Below are positions 22,201 through 34,501 of a stretch of DNA of 64,000 nt, piece after piece. The DNA lies in NCBI GenBank assembly GCA_028023455.1, contig JAQFVV010006310.1, positions 4,094,001-4,158,000 on the forward strand, in the 5' to 3' direction. The notes below the pieces were generated by a model that was not told where the DNA came from, did no database searches, and saw nothing but the letters and a program-made list of their open reading frames with translations. How positions within the stretch are numbered: the first letter of the stretch is position 1; every line of letters begins with the position of its first letter. The translations under genes were made by a program, and so were the position numbers. The DNA comes from Epiperipatus broadwayi (Eukaryota; Onychophora; Udeonychophora; Euonychophora; Peripatidae).

Positions 22201-23604
22201 GAAATACTGTATGGAATAGTTCACAATACAGTAATGAAAATGCAGGTGTTTATTTTCTGATTTACAAATGAATTCATGAACATGTTATATGCAAAGATAT
22301 AAATTTCAAATGATAAAAAAATCTTAGACAAGATAAAATTTACTTCTGTTACAAACATTTTAATAATATTAATTAATATATATGGTATCACAAAATTTAC
22401 AAATGAAAATTGACAGTGACCAAGTGCAAATTTTTATATAGGATAATGTTTGAATATATATGCTTTTCTTTTCTACAAATCATCTTTGTGCTAGCAAAGT
22501 TTTCTTGTAGATTCACTAAATGAAACAGTTTTCTTTTGAATGTTATGCATTTGCCAATATCTGAAAAAAATAATATCAAAATACAAAAACTCAGTTCTCA
22601 GTTTTTGGAAAATTATCCTAACGTCACTACCTACACTTCAAACATTAGCAGAATATATTTGTAAGACAGAGTGAGCATACAAAAAACAAATAGACTTTTA
22701 TTAAATGTCATACTTTTATTATTAATAAGCTCTCTCACACGTAAATGTATTTCCATATAAGTAGAAATTTTAATTCATTTTATTTTTCATATCAATCTCA
22801 AATGTTTGATTGTGTTAAATATATAAATATACAACATTTGTATAACCTTTAATTTTATTATAACCAATAAGCTATTACACAAAGTGGTACATGAAATAAA
22901 AAATTATATAACATTAAATACTAGCAAAACAAATTTATATTAAAAATTCTCTCATGATTATGGTTTCATCTATTAATAAAAAGCACCTAGATACAAAACA
23001 CACATATAAATTTGTTATTTTGAAAATATTTAATATTATATTATTTACTATTTTATTTATTATTACTAGTATAGCAATAGACATGTTTAATTTTACATAG
23101 ATTCATGAATAATCAACTTTTATATTTTAAGCTTTATTAATTGTATATGTGCTTAACATAATCAAATTATAATATACTTATAATTTTAAATGCTAGTTAT
23201 TACATAATTATAATTTTATTACATTATGTGTATTAACTAACACAACAAATATATAAAAATAGGAAATGATTAATTTCTGTTTTTCATATGTATGTATTTA
23301 TAAATTGGCATAAACTGACTAAACCTATCAATTGATAAGTGTATACTTTTCATATGATTGAATAATAATAATGACAATAATTATAAAAGTATTATTATCT
23401 ACCTTAAATATATATAAAAATGACTGATAAGTTTACATGAAATATAGATTTCAATTAAAATTTATAACTATGCAGAAATATATTTGTATACTAGGTGTTA
23501 ATAATGTCAGAATATAGTTAATAAATGTGTGTATGATATCTTTCAAATTTTCAAGTAAGATAAGTAATACTACCTGGCATAAACAGGTGTTGCTAATATT
23601 TTAA
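22201..23604. other. AT-rich spacer without identified features
   Basis: Very AT-rich, with TA tracts. No frame, splice-like context or repeat can be supported. Confidence 0.5.
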
Positions 23605-23760
23605 TAAATAAAATAATTGAATTGTTTATTGCTCAGGAGTTAAGAAGTTTGAACTTTGAGCATCGGAAATGATAGAGATAAGGTGTAGTTCATGGTTTTT
23701 AAACTCCTCAGGCTGCCATTCTAACTCTTCACTAAACTAGGCAAGACAATATTGGATTTA
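23605..23760 (-). repeat. SINE family A, minus orientation
   Basis: The reversed tail AATTGTTTATTGCTCAGGAG is followed by CATCGGAAATGATAGAGATA and TTTTTAAACTCCTCAGGCTG, then ACTCTTCACTAAACTAGGC. The order matches the other minus-strand copies. Confidence 0.45.
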
Positions 23761-24156
23761 TAGAGGATAATACTGAGGGAGTGGGCAGATGAAGAAGTTT
23801 CTGAAACTATAGCTTTAATATTAGACTATTGTGTTTCAATGTTTGTTTTTTTCTTCAAATATTAGCAACAGGTATCAACTAAAAAATCCTAGATTCATTT
23901 CTACCTAATTAGTCGTTAATGTACTGAAATCAGATATATCAATCCAATCTTTTATACTTTTTATGCATTCATTATCACAAATCTTTTATTTGTAAAAATC
24001 ATGGAACCCCTATTTAACTGACAAATGATTTCATTTGTGACTTTTTAGCATTCCTAAATCAAATGCATATTCAGATGCAAGCTCGTTTTATACTACTTGT
24101 TTTTCACATATTGGAGATTTGAGTAATGAATAGGTAGTAGTGCTTAATAAATCCAC

Positions 24157-24241
24157 TATCCAGTACTTCCTATCAACATTCCTAGACTAATTTGCTTTGG
24201 ATTTTTTGGAAATGCTGAAGAATTATAAGCAGAATTTGCTT
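24157..24241 (-). CDS. Weak candidate exon, minus strand
   Basis: A good acceptor (TATTCAATGCTTTTCAG) precedes 85 bp that, entered with two bases completing a codon, reads ANSAYNSSAFPKNPKQISLG and on to LIGSTG before a poor GT donor. The two other frames stop early. Phases (in 1, out 2) would link the candidate exon at 27.8 kb to that at 12.3 kb. The donor is weak and chance is a real alternative. Confidence 0.2.
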
Positions 24242-25326
24242 CTGAAAAGCATTGAATATATTAGGGATCATATGATTTTTTGTTCGTTTTATATTTATAT
24301 CCACAAATTAATAGATGAGAAATATATTAATTATTAATAATAAAGTACATTATTCTAATCTATACTCAAAGTCAAATTATTTATATCCATTTTAACAGTT
24401 CATATATTATTGTCTAATAATATGTGATAATCTAAAAATGTTTAAATACTAAATGTAATACATCTTTATATCATGATGTTGTACTATTATATTAAATACT
24501 TTTACATATAGGTAAAATGATAACATTTCCCACTGATTTATAAATGTATGCAGAACTGCCAAAAAAAATCAACATTTATTCTGTTGAAATCATTGGTTAC
24601 TGAAAATTTTTATATTTTTCAGGAATGAATACTTTGTGACAATGTATATATTTCATAAAATCTGTTAGAAGTCACATTTATACTTATTACTTTTAATATT
24701 TGAAAATGTTTATATTATTACATGCACATATACACACATGCATATATGCAGAAGTACTCAATAATCATGGATTGACCATCCATGGTTTGTAAAAGCATTA
24801 ACAAATAAAAAAATTAAAAATTCATAAATTTCCTAAGTGCCTCATATCTATATGAAATCCATTTCAAATCATTTCTCAATCCATCATTTCCTTGCCATGG
24901 GTATAGTTACTTTCTTTTGTTCTCTCTCTAGATCTATTACTGCACTGTCTTTTTCATAACTGTATTATTCTATTATTTAAAAAAAAAAAACTTTAATTGC
25001 TGTCTAAATATGTCCATTATAAAACACTAAACTGTTTTGCATGTGTATATATTTTATTTTGCATACTATATAGAATAAATTATTATCCAATGCTTTCAGG
25101 TAGCCCATACATGGCTTAAAAGTAATTGACAGCAAATACATATGAAAGCAAATATCATTTTTCTGAAACGTCAATAATTAGATATTCTAATATTTTCAAT
25201 AGTTGTTCCTAAAAAATCTGTTATGAATAACAATACAAACAACATTTTGTATTACTAAATAAATTTATAAATTTTAAATGCTTTACTAATCGTTTTTGTC
25301 ACTATGTAACTTTATATTCAATTTTC
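24242..25326. other. AT-rich spacer
   Basis: No feature supported, apart from homopolymer runs and TA tracts. Confidence 0.5.
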
Positions 25327-25357
25327 ATGATTGAATCTTTTTTTTTCTCAAAGTAAC

Positions 25358-25363
25358 TTTATT
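25358..25363 (-). promoter_or_regulatory. Polyadenylation signal of the retroposed copy
   Basis: AATAAA on the minus strand lies ten or so bases before the A run that joins the left target-site duplication. This is the normal spacing for a polyadenylation hexamer. Confidence 0.7.
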
Positions 25364-25984
25364 AAGTCACTAAAGTATGATCCACCTGTGCAGGGACCAC
25401 CTTCTGTCACCTGCAGCAGTGGGCCATAGAGGCTACAATGTTACATTGATATTCTGAAACTGGATGGTGGCTCAAAGCAGCAGAACCGCCTTATACAATA
25501 GATTAGGTATTACAGGTATATAAAAAATGCATTCCAAGTACAAGCATCAAGAATAAACACAAAAATGGGAAAAAAGGATATGAATTATCATAGATCAAAT
25601 GTTAGTCAATCAAGGGGATGCTACGCCCATTTGAGGAGAGTTCATGCGGGACAATCAGCTCTCAGCCCACCTGGCAAGTCTCCAAGCAGCTCCCCCAGAC
25701 CTATCCGACAGAACTCAGTTTAGCGAAAACCCAGACCCACTCCTAAGCCACTTCGGCCCCTGCCGTAAATGGGTTATAATTAATCTGGGTGTGATGTAGG
25801 TTCAGCATGTCCGGAACACCAACCAAATCAGAGAGGGTGAGATCATTGCCAGATCTCTCTAGACCTAGATGTGGTGATGATTTCCGACTGATTCCGCTGA
25901 AACAAATCCTCCATGGCCATCTCTCTCCCTTGAGACAGAGAATTTAGGAAAAAAAAAATTTTTTTGCCCCATAAGTCCTAGGTA

Positions 25985-26190
25985 TTTTTTTTTTTTTTTT
26001 TTGTTTTTTTTTTTATAAGAGGAGTTATTTTTTTTTTTTTATTATTGTTTTTTAAAATATAAAACTATTTGTTTTTTTTGGTGGTTTATTATATTTTTTT
26101 TTTTTTTTTTTGTGGTTTTTTTTATATAAAAAAAAAAAAAAAAAAGAATTTTTTTTTAATAATTATTTTTTTTTATAAAAAAAAAAAAGA
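25985..26190. repeat. Long poly-T / poly-A low-complexity tract
   Basis: Runs of up to about 20 T or A, with only a few other bases, lie inside the retroposed insertion. Base-level accuracy here is doubtful in most sequencing data. Confidence 0.8.
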
Positions 26191-26194
26191 AAAC

Positions 26195-26709
26195 AAGTGG
26201 TCATTTATGTTTTATCATTTATCTTCCTACCAACTCCCATCTTGAATATGTGAATCCTCCCATCCTGGTGGAGCCAGTAGGCAGTGAAATGCTCCCACTC
26301 ACAACAGGAAGTGGACTCCTCTGTTATAAAGTTTTGATTTTATATTTGTGTTATGAAAATTAGGATTTTTGTTATTATTTCCTCTTGAATTATTAGACTA
26401 CATTTTAAATACGTTTTCTTGATTTTAATCTAGTTTTAATGATTTTAGTGGTTACTTATACTAGCTTTTGCTTGATTAATAGTGGCCATTTGCATAGAAT
26501 AAAACGATTGATAAATTGAGTTATTTTGGCTTGAAACTGATTTAAAGTTTCTTGAAAAGGCGTAAAAGGTTAAAACAAGTGGTTACTTATGTTTTATCAT
26601 GCACTTTCTTACCAGCTCCTGTCTTGAATGTGTGAATCCTCCCATCCTTGTGGAGCCAGTAAGCGGTGAACTACTCCTGCTCGCAACAGGAAGTGGACTT
26701 GTATGTGTG
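26195..26709 (-). repeat. Duplicated 5' block of the retroposed insertion
   Basis: The segment 26,195-26,330 recurs at 26,575-26,709 in the same orientation with modest divergence: AACAAGTGGTCATTTATG against AACAAGTGGTTACTTATG, and GGAGCCAGTAGGCAGTGAA against GGAGCCAGTAAGCGGTGAA. The minus strand of the right copy has a donor-like CTGGTAAGAA. The repeat period is about 380 bp. Confidence 0.75.
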
Positions 26710-27825
26710 ATGATTGAATCTTTTAACATCCAGTTATTCATAAATAGTAAATAACTTATTTTGGGATAAGTCTCATCAGCAGCAATAGTGTTTTTATCAT
26801 CATTTTCACTTTTCCAGCAAACCAAGTGTCTAACATTAAATTTTAATACTGAAATTTTTGAAATTCAATACAAACACAATATAAAATGGTAAATTATGAA
26901 TAATAAGTTGTAAGGGTAGTTTAAATCTGGTTCAAACCCACCCTTATATGTCCACAGTACTAGACTAAACCCATGAAAAAAAAACAAATTGAAATAATAG
27001 ATTGGTACGTGATATCATTTTTCTAAAAGCAAACATACATATAAATACACACACACACTTGAAGTTTGTTTTAATAAGCACCAAACCAAAGTAATGTTGA
27101 AATGAAGTAAATACTCCTTGTTAATGGAAAATAAAAGTTTAATCTTAGAAATCTTTCACATATATATATATAGCAATAATGACTTGTTTGTTAATGTGTA
27201 AACATCATAAAATAGGAAGGTAACTTGGTAGATGTGGTGATAACCTGAGATCAAGTCAATATCTAAGCAACTAAGTGTTGGAAAATGAGAATAGAATTTT
27301 ACTATGTAATTTTATTATGTAACATCAACAATTAACCATTAATTCATGCAACAATAGGCACATACGGTGATAGAAAAGGAAATTAAAATTGTGAGTTTGC
27401 TAGACAATGGAAACGAGGTCCAGTATAAAAAACAAATCCAGTTCATTTTCTTTTAATATTTCATCAAGTGATATAACAACCGCAAGCAGAAAATAGCTTA
27501 ATATCAAACATTAAAACAAAGAATAAGATGGACAATATGTGCGAGGATATTATCTATTCTGTTTAACATTTTAAAGCACTGAAAATTAAAGCAAATCATC
27601 ATCAATATTTAAAAAGGCAAAAATCAATGAACTTTAACAGCATAGTAAGAGAATTAAAATAATTTTATAGCAATAATCGAAAACAGAAGACTGTGCAATC
27701 AAATAAGAAAAAAAAAGGAATGTTATATAGCCAGCACATACTGATAAATGATGAAGTAAAACTTTCCTTTGCGTAAATTTACTCAATATCATTTATAAGC
27801 TGAAGGAAATTTAATTTTTTTTTAC

Positions 27826-27957
27826 CAAACAATGCATATTGGCTAGATAAACATGCCATAGGACCAGGGTGTTGCCTTAATTGCCATAAAGCGTGATGCT
27901 GTAACTCGCTTGTATAATTAATGCCTAGAAAAACACCTAATGCCCAATCAGAAGTAT
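27826..27957 (-). CDS. Candidate internal exon, minus strand (unrecognised protein)
   Basis: Within a 68-codon minus-strand ORF, an acceptor (CTTCTGGGATTCACTCAG) and a donor (TTTG|GTAAAA) bound 132 bp. The reading is TSDWALGVFLGINYTSELQH, then residues ending SQYALF. It enters and leaves in phase 1 (one base carried), which fits the phase-1 end of the exon at 39.3 kb. Composition is higher in GC than the flanks. No domain is recognised, and without a cDNA or homologue the exon remains unproven. The ORF also stays open past the donor to a stop at about 27,780, so an unspliced relic is possible. Confidence 0.35.
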
Positions 27958-28199
27958 CTGAGTGAATCCCAGAAGAGAATGACATCCGAAATAAAAACTA
28001 CCTTGCCCAAGCATTACCAGAGAATCTGGAGAATGATGGAGAAGTTATCAGAATAGACTGTATCCATGAAAGACACTAATGTTTAAATTATAGATTCTAA
28101 TCAGGAAGATTTAAACAAAATCAAAATTATCATGTTATATATATATATATTTACTTTATACGTTTGTAAAATTCTACTTTTATTATTCTCACACTTAGA

Positions 28200-28370
28200 A
28201 GTTTCAGCATGTTTGCAATCGGGAGAGTCCATTCCATAAGAAGCAATGTGGAACAGCCCCCTTGTTCCAGGTTTATTAAGCTAGAAATTTTTTTTTGTTT
28301 TGCAAATTAAATTTAGGCTGATTCCCTCCATAGTGACTTGACATTCGGTCATCATCATCACATAATATAA
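28200..28370 (+). repeat. LINE-like 3' tail with ATC repeats
   Basis: A GC-richer stretch ends in CATTCGGTCATCATCATCAC. A 3' end running into (ATC)n or (ATG)n is typical of RTE-type LINEs. No coding part is preserved here. Confidence 0.35.
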
Positions 28371-28549
28371 TGAGGTAAGAATTTTTGATGCTCTTCCATA
28401 TTAATTTGCACTCACTAGTACAGGACAAAGTTTGCATTATATGTTTACTTGTTTGTGTTTTAACTAATAATTGTTACATTTAGTTATTTGGTAAAAATGA
28501 TTAACATTTTGTATATAAGTCTTTTTCTATCCACTTTAGAGAACTTGTA

Positions 28550-28690
28550 CATAGGTAAAAGGAGGGGGGATCCCCAAAGAAGACGGAACATCTCCAATAG
28601 AAATTGGATGACGGAGCTATTGGACATACTATGATATAATTTTGTAAATAGTCATTTAGCTTCGCGATCATCATCATGATAATGAAATAA
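28550..28690 (+). repeat. Second LINE-like 3' end with ATC repeats
   Basis: The segment AAGAAGACGGAACATCTCC and following, then CGCGATCATCATCATGATAA, looks like the last codons (basic, Lys/Arg-rich, then W-M-T-E-L-L) and 3' end of a non-LTR element. Confidence 0.4.
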
Positions 28691-28867
28691 TAATTTTTCT
28701 CTATTTTATTTTCTTTGTTTTAGTTAATCTTATTGACTTTGTATATAGGGAGTGTCCATTGATGCATATTTACCATGGGTATGGGATGGAATAACAAATA
28801 ATTTTAGTCATTCATATGGTAAAGATGCATATGGAAAACATATAAGCAAATCTTTTGCTATGTGAGC

Positions 28868-28965
28868 TTAATGTTTATGGATCATATTCAGCTCTGTTGT
28901 TTCCAGCACCCAAATTTCTTATCAATTATAAAATAATTCAATTATTTATTTATTTTTAAAAAATC
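28868..28965 (+). repeat. SINE family A, 3' part
   Basis: TCAGCTCTGTTGTTTCCAGC followed by TTCTTATCAATTATAAAATA and an AATTCAATTATTTATTT tail match the second half of the family. Confidence 0.4.
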
Positions 28966-29130
28966 ATATAATCATTATAACCAATATTGACTCTGAATTT
29001 TTATACATGTATAATTATTATTGAGACATTAAAATTATACACACACATATTTTGAAATCTGCAGAATGTTTCATTAGAATATCTGACTTATACAAAAATA
29101 TTTCCAGTGTATATGACTATCTGAAATAAA

Positions 29131-29260
29131 TATCAAATCACCTCATGTGTTACGAAATTTTCAGGGGCCATTTGATTTAGTTGTTTCCAGTTGTGGCCTC
29201 TACACATTTATTCACAGAGGGCATAGCTGAAAATTTCTTAACGTTTGAGGTGATTTGATA
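29131..29260. mobile_element. 130-bp MITE with 34-bp terminal inverted repeats
   Basis: TATCAAATCACCTCATGTGT at the left end is matched inversely by TTTGAGGTGATTTGATA at the right end. The 34-bp arms (29,131-29,164 and 29,227-29,260) have few mismatches, and the 62-bp interior is GC-richer (GTTTCCAGTTGTGGCCTCT). Confidence 0.8.
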
Positions 29261-30237
29261 ATATCTGAGTCCTATTTAGAGATATCAGTTAAGTTGTATT
29301 TTCAATGTACAGTATTTCAGTGAATAATCATAAAATAATTTATTATTTATACTATCATTTATTTTCTCCCATCCCTTAAAAAATAATAGGCTCCCAAAGT
29401 TCATTTGCATACAAATCAAGAGTGCAGAAGTCATAATGTATTTGGTATTATTATAGTTAAAAATGATAAGGAGACTATTATATAATACGAATATTTGCTA
29501 ATAATATTGATTTTAAAATTATATATATGTCAAATTAATACTAACCTTCTTATTCTATCAACATTATTTGAATAAATTTAAATAATTAATTTCTAATTGC
29601 TTCTAGCTTTGTTCTTTCTGAGCGATAAATTCTCATATAATTGTGACATTTACATGTGTTTAAAATTAATTACAATTTACATCATTTGTCTCCAGTAAAT
29701 AATGCTAATTTTTGACTTTTCTAGATTTTAATTTAATGATAATATTCAAAAATAATTATAAGTTCTGTATTTTTTTTTAAAAAAAAACTTTTTTAATTCC
29801 ATTCCTAAAAATAAGCACTGTATTTAATTATTCATTGTATAATAGTTTTTTTTAAAAAAAAAAATATGATTTTTACATGCCAGTGATTTTTGTTGTTATT
29901 GTTCTTGTACATAAAAAAAATTTCAGAAAAATATATACGTAATACTCATTAATGGAATTACAATATCAAAACCACATTTAAATGTAGGGTTATGCATGGC
30001 CTATCTACTACCAAAAATGTAAAAGTAAATTATTTATTTAATGAATAAATCAGCAAGAAATCCTTATGCCTTTATTACAATATACAGGCATTCTTTCACA
30101 ACATTTCCCCTCATCTCTACATGAATGTAAATATGTGACAATTACAATTATCCATTAATAAGCATTAGTTACTTTAGTACAATATTATAAATGGCACCAT
30201 CTGCTGGATTTCGTTTAGAAGCAGTTTAGCAGACTAA

Positions 30238-30330
30238 ATGCTCATAGATCACATACAATTCTGTCGCTTCCAGCATTCAATGATCTGATAAATTCCTGAA
30301 ATTTTAAAGCATTCAGTTATTTTTTTAATG
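30238..30330 (+). repeat. SINE family A, 3' part
   Basis: CAATTCTGTCGCTTCCAGCA, then TGATAAATTCCTGAAATTTT and a TTCAGTTATTT tail. It is strongly diverged. Confidence 0.4.
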
Positions 30331-30769
30331 ATAAAAAGCATGCTCAGAAAGAGCACAACAACGCTCCAGGACAGTATTAATTACATAGACATTATTTAAT
30401 TGTGCTACTGCAAAACAATATATTCTAAAAAAAAATTAACAATAAAATATAGTGTATGAATATTCAAAAGATCTTTGAGCATCAGAGCATATTATTCTAC
30501 ACAAATGACCAAACAGAAATTTCCCTTTTTATTTTCTTTAATGAGAAACAGCATAGGAATTTTTAGCTTTTAAGTCCCCCAAATTTGTCACTATACTATA
30601 CTGAGCAGGGCAATAATGCTGCCACTTTGTAAGTATGACCATTTTAATTCCTAAAGAAAAAATTAAAAAGTCATAAAAATAATATTACCCTAGAGATGAG
30701 TTTTATTATAACTAAATAAGTCAATCTTCAAACTAAACCAATGCATCTATATATAGAACAGTCTTGTTC

Positions 30770-31210
30770 ATTCTGCTTATTTGATATTTTGTGAAGCTGT
30801 CTTCTAACTTCTGCGTAAGCTTTTTTTTCTGAAATACTTTAATACCGTGTCTAATTTTCACTTTCCAATGAATTTTATTCTACACCATACCTTTCCAATG
30901 AAAACAATATTATCATGCACCCCTTTAGAACGTTTTTGAAATAATCTTTAATACACCTACAAAAACCATGATCAAATTCATTATAAAATACTTTTTTAGG
31001 AAATCTTGTATTGTTCGTCCATTTCACATGTCTGACTCAATGAAAAGGTAATTTTACAATAAGAAAACTCTATGGAATTACATTGACCAAGTTGAAGAAA
31101 ATATTGATTAGTCTTATGATTTTGTTCACTGTGTTTTTAAAAATTTGAAGAGCATTTTTAAATAAAATTTTTCTAATGCTTTTATAAATCCAAGTTTCAT
31201 ATCCATACAA
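30770..31210 (-). pseudogene. Possible non-LTR retrotransposon C-terminal remnant
   Basis: Minus-strand sequence from about 31,210 reads LLYGYETWIYKS in one frame, resembling the Y-G-x-E-T-W-x-L block that follows the RT of many LINEs. It then continues with shifts through basic, Trp-poor sequence to about 30,770. Frames are badly broken and the assignment is tentative. Confidence 0.35.
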
Positions 31211-33964
31211 TAAATTAGCAAAATAATAATTCTATATGCAACTAATTTAATTGTCTTTGTTATTTCACTGTGATGATATATTGATACCTCAATCATGATG
31301 TTCCATCCTTTCTATTTATAAAACTACCAAGATATTATTGGTTTAAATTCTCAAATTAATAACAATTCAAGCTAAAAATTACTGAGGATTTTTCTTCCAT
31401 TAACACTTAAGGTTTTTTTTTTTTTAATATTAACATTTAAATCAAACATTAAGTACTTTCACTAGATCAGCATTTGAATTTAAAAATATATATACATAGC
31501 ATAATTATCAGCCTAGTGTGGCCAATCTCCAACTTTAGGTAACATTCTCATAAAGCACTTTTTACATAAATTCGTTTTTTCATTCAAAAATATTTTATGA
31601 AACTATTATCTAATATTGGAAAATTATACACTAAAAATTTACTTGTTAATTACTATCATAAATAGTCAGAGGACCTAATAAGAACAGCTAATTATAATAA
31701 GTAAAACTTCAAGTTTATGGGATTTGACTTTCTTATAAGTGAAACTCAACATTCTTTTATATTTTAATTTTTTTATGTGATAGGAGTAAATTAAATAATA
31801 ACCTCTCCTTAAAAATGGTTAAAGGAAGGCTATGGAATTGGCTCCTGTAGAAATGATACCTATTCCACTAACAGTAAAGACTGCCCCTAGGACCTTTCTC
31901 TCTGATTAATAATAACTAGATATCCATTTAGATGACTAAGAAGATTGACTACGACCCAATTACCTGAAAAAAAAATCTGAAATCTTTTTGGTTATTGAAT
32001 TTGAATTTCAAGTCATGAGCATGGTGAGCGAATGCATTAACCAAAAATTCCTTTACAAACTTAATTTAATAATTTTTTCAATTGTGAAAAAAAATTAGAA
32101 GAAAAACCCAGTAAATACTGATAATTATTAAAAATAACAAGAGTGAAAAATTCTTAATAATGTTACACAATAGTTTTAATTTTCTGTGTGAAACTTTTTT
32201 GTTTTTTTCCTTAATTCAAAATCTTTGTATTAATAGTGTTGATTTCAAATTAATGAATGCTTACCTAATCAGTTTATTAAACTTTCTCAATTACTACAGC
32301 AATTATTAAATATCAACATTAAGCATCTAAAGACTTGCATCATTCAAACTTCATGCACACGAATCTTAATTCCCAAAGAATCATTATCCTAGTTATTCAT
32401 GAAAAGGCAATATTAACAGAAAAAAACTTCATTGCCAGTATCACTGATATACAGTCTTAAAAATATAATCTAATAAAAGCAGTGTTCATTGAATTTGATG
32501 AATGTTATAAATTTTTAATGCTGCGATGGAAAAATAAATAACTGAATATTTCTTAAAGCAAAAAAAATAATTAACTTATCTATAATGATTAAAATAGTAA
32601 ACATATGAATCTGGCTTCACCAGTCAAAAACACGCTTAGTTATAGTTAACAAAATTAACATATGAAATAAACTTTTATTTAGTAACATTAAAAACATTTA
32701 AGCAAACTAATTATATAACAACTTGAAATAGAATGAAGCATCTAGAATATACTAACGAAAAACCTTTGAAAAATATGTCAATCTGCCTAATGACAACATG
32801 TCCATAGCTTTTATAGTATTTCGTTAGACATACAATAGACCTTATACTTTGGCATAACGATGAAACCAAAACAAATTAATCATAATTGTAGATATAATGC
32901 TAGTATATAGATTTTATGCTATTTCTTGGACACAAATCTTCCGAAAATATAAGACTCAACCGTCCCACCCTAAGTTTAACTCTATCACTTTATATAAATA
33001 TTTAAATAAAGTATAAATATACATCTTCATGATGTAGATGGCTCATTAAAGATTATAATATAACTCTAAATACTCGGTCATACTTTCCCATTGCTTAATT
33101 ACTCAGTTTTTAGGCAGAAAACTGAATACATTCATAGACAATTGTTACCTATGCTGTCATCTAATTCACTACCTGATATAACATAAACATTAATAACATT
33201 GAAAAATTGCAGAGAAATATAAACTATTTTTAAAAAATTTTAATGTTTCACAAATAGTAAATATTTATATAGGGAAATCCTGTGTAAGAAATATGTTTCT
33301 AGAAGCATGTTTGATAAATAGTCTATTAGTTCAAAGGTACATTGAAATACAAGTATTTGATAATAATCCTTTTCAGACTCCTAGCCTAGAACAAAGCTGT
33401 AAACCAACACAAGCATTTATCAAAAATACAAATGTAAAAAAAAATACATGAAAAATTAATTAATTTTTAGAACCATAAAACATAATTATACTGATATCAT
33501 TGCCTTTCATTAGTTTTTTACTAATCTATTGGTGAGAGTTTTCATCTATTCAATGATAGTACAATGTGTTCTGTTTAATCTGAAAATTTCCTTAATGACT
33601 TTTGCATTTTTTATTTACCATATATCTTTGACAATTTACTTGCTCTCTAGCATGGAAATCATTTTTTTCCTGAGGTTTATGCTAGTTTTGTAATTTCATT
33701 TTTTGTTTAATATTTAAATTATTTATGCATTATGTTTATAGAAATATTTGTTTGAAAAAATATAGCATCTTCATTGCATGTTGAGTGAACCAAAAAGAAA
33801 AAAATATTCCAAAATATTAAGGGCATTTATATGCTATATCAGCCATTGGGATCATCATGACAACTATATAAACATTAATGAATTGAACAAAAAAATACTA
33901 CCCTTTTTTTTAAGTATATCTTTATATATGTGTAAATCTATTATTATAAAGCGCTGAAATTTCT
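31211..33964. other. AT-rich spacer without identified features
   Basis: No frame over 60 codons, no inverted repeat and no SINE copy that I can support. Homopolymers are frequent. Confidence 0.5.
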
Positions 33965-34501
33965 GAAGTTATTAAAGTGGAAGTCAACCTCCGATAATGC
34001 ACTATTTCTTAAATATTATAAATCTCCACATACTTGCCCACCAGTAAGAGTTTTAAAACTTAAGTGAATCATTTAAGTTTAGAGTATATTTGTATATACA
34101 CCAACCCTCACTGATCATGCTTAAATCAGGGCTTAAGTCTATTGTGTTCCTGATATTATAATCAAATACTGAATTGTACAAATTTAGTTAACCTATTGCA
34201 GAAGACAGTATCTCATTTTTATTATTTTTATAATAATAGATTTACATTTGACACTATCCTTCTCCTGCAATAGGTTAACTAAATTTGTACAATTCAATAT
34301 TTGATTATAATATCAGGCACACAATAGACTCAATCCCTGATTTAAGCATGATCAGTGAGAGTTGGTGTATATACAAATACGCTCTAAACTTAAGTGTTTC
34401 ACTTAAGTTTTTGAAAGTCTTACTGGTGGGAAAATGCATGGACATTTATAATATTTAAGAAATAGTGCATTATTGGAGGTTGACTTCTGTTTAATAATTT
34501 C
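33965..34501. mobile_element. Palindromic element with about 240-bp arms
   Basis: The arms 33,965-34,205 and 34,262-34,501 are inverted copies with scattered mismatches. Examples are GAAGTCAACCTCC against GGAGGTTGACTTC and AACCTATTGCAG against CTGCAATAGGTT. The spacer is about 56 bp of AT-rich sequence. No frame is conserved. It fits a large foldback MITE, and no target-site duplication is certain. Confidence 0.85.

Larger units (their letters stand above)
25342..26709 (-). mobile_element. 1.37-kb retroposed insertion with poly(A) end and 15-bp target-site duplication
   Basis: The 15 bp ATGATTGAATCTTTT occur at 25,327-25,341 and 26,710-26,724. On the minus strand the insertion ends with AATAAA (25,358-25,363), about ten bases, and an A run, so it is a copy of a polyadenylated minus-sense RNA inserted by target-primed reverse transcription. 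The 3' 600 bp (25,370-25,970) are far GC-richer than the window. They include a minus-strand frame ending NPFTAGAEVA before a stop near 25,749, which could be a host C-terminus, but I do not recognise it. The 5' part carries a duplicated 130-bp block and a low-complexity stretch. It may be a processed pseudogene, a chimeric transcript or a non-autonomous retroposon. Confidence 0.75.

Noticed and set aside
26583-26825. 80-codon minus-strand ORF
   Set aside because: It crosses the right boundary and target-site duplication of the retroposed insertion, joining unrelated sequences.
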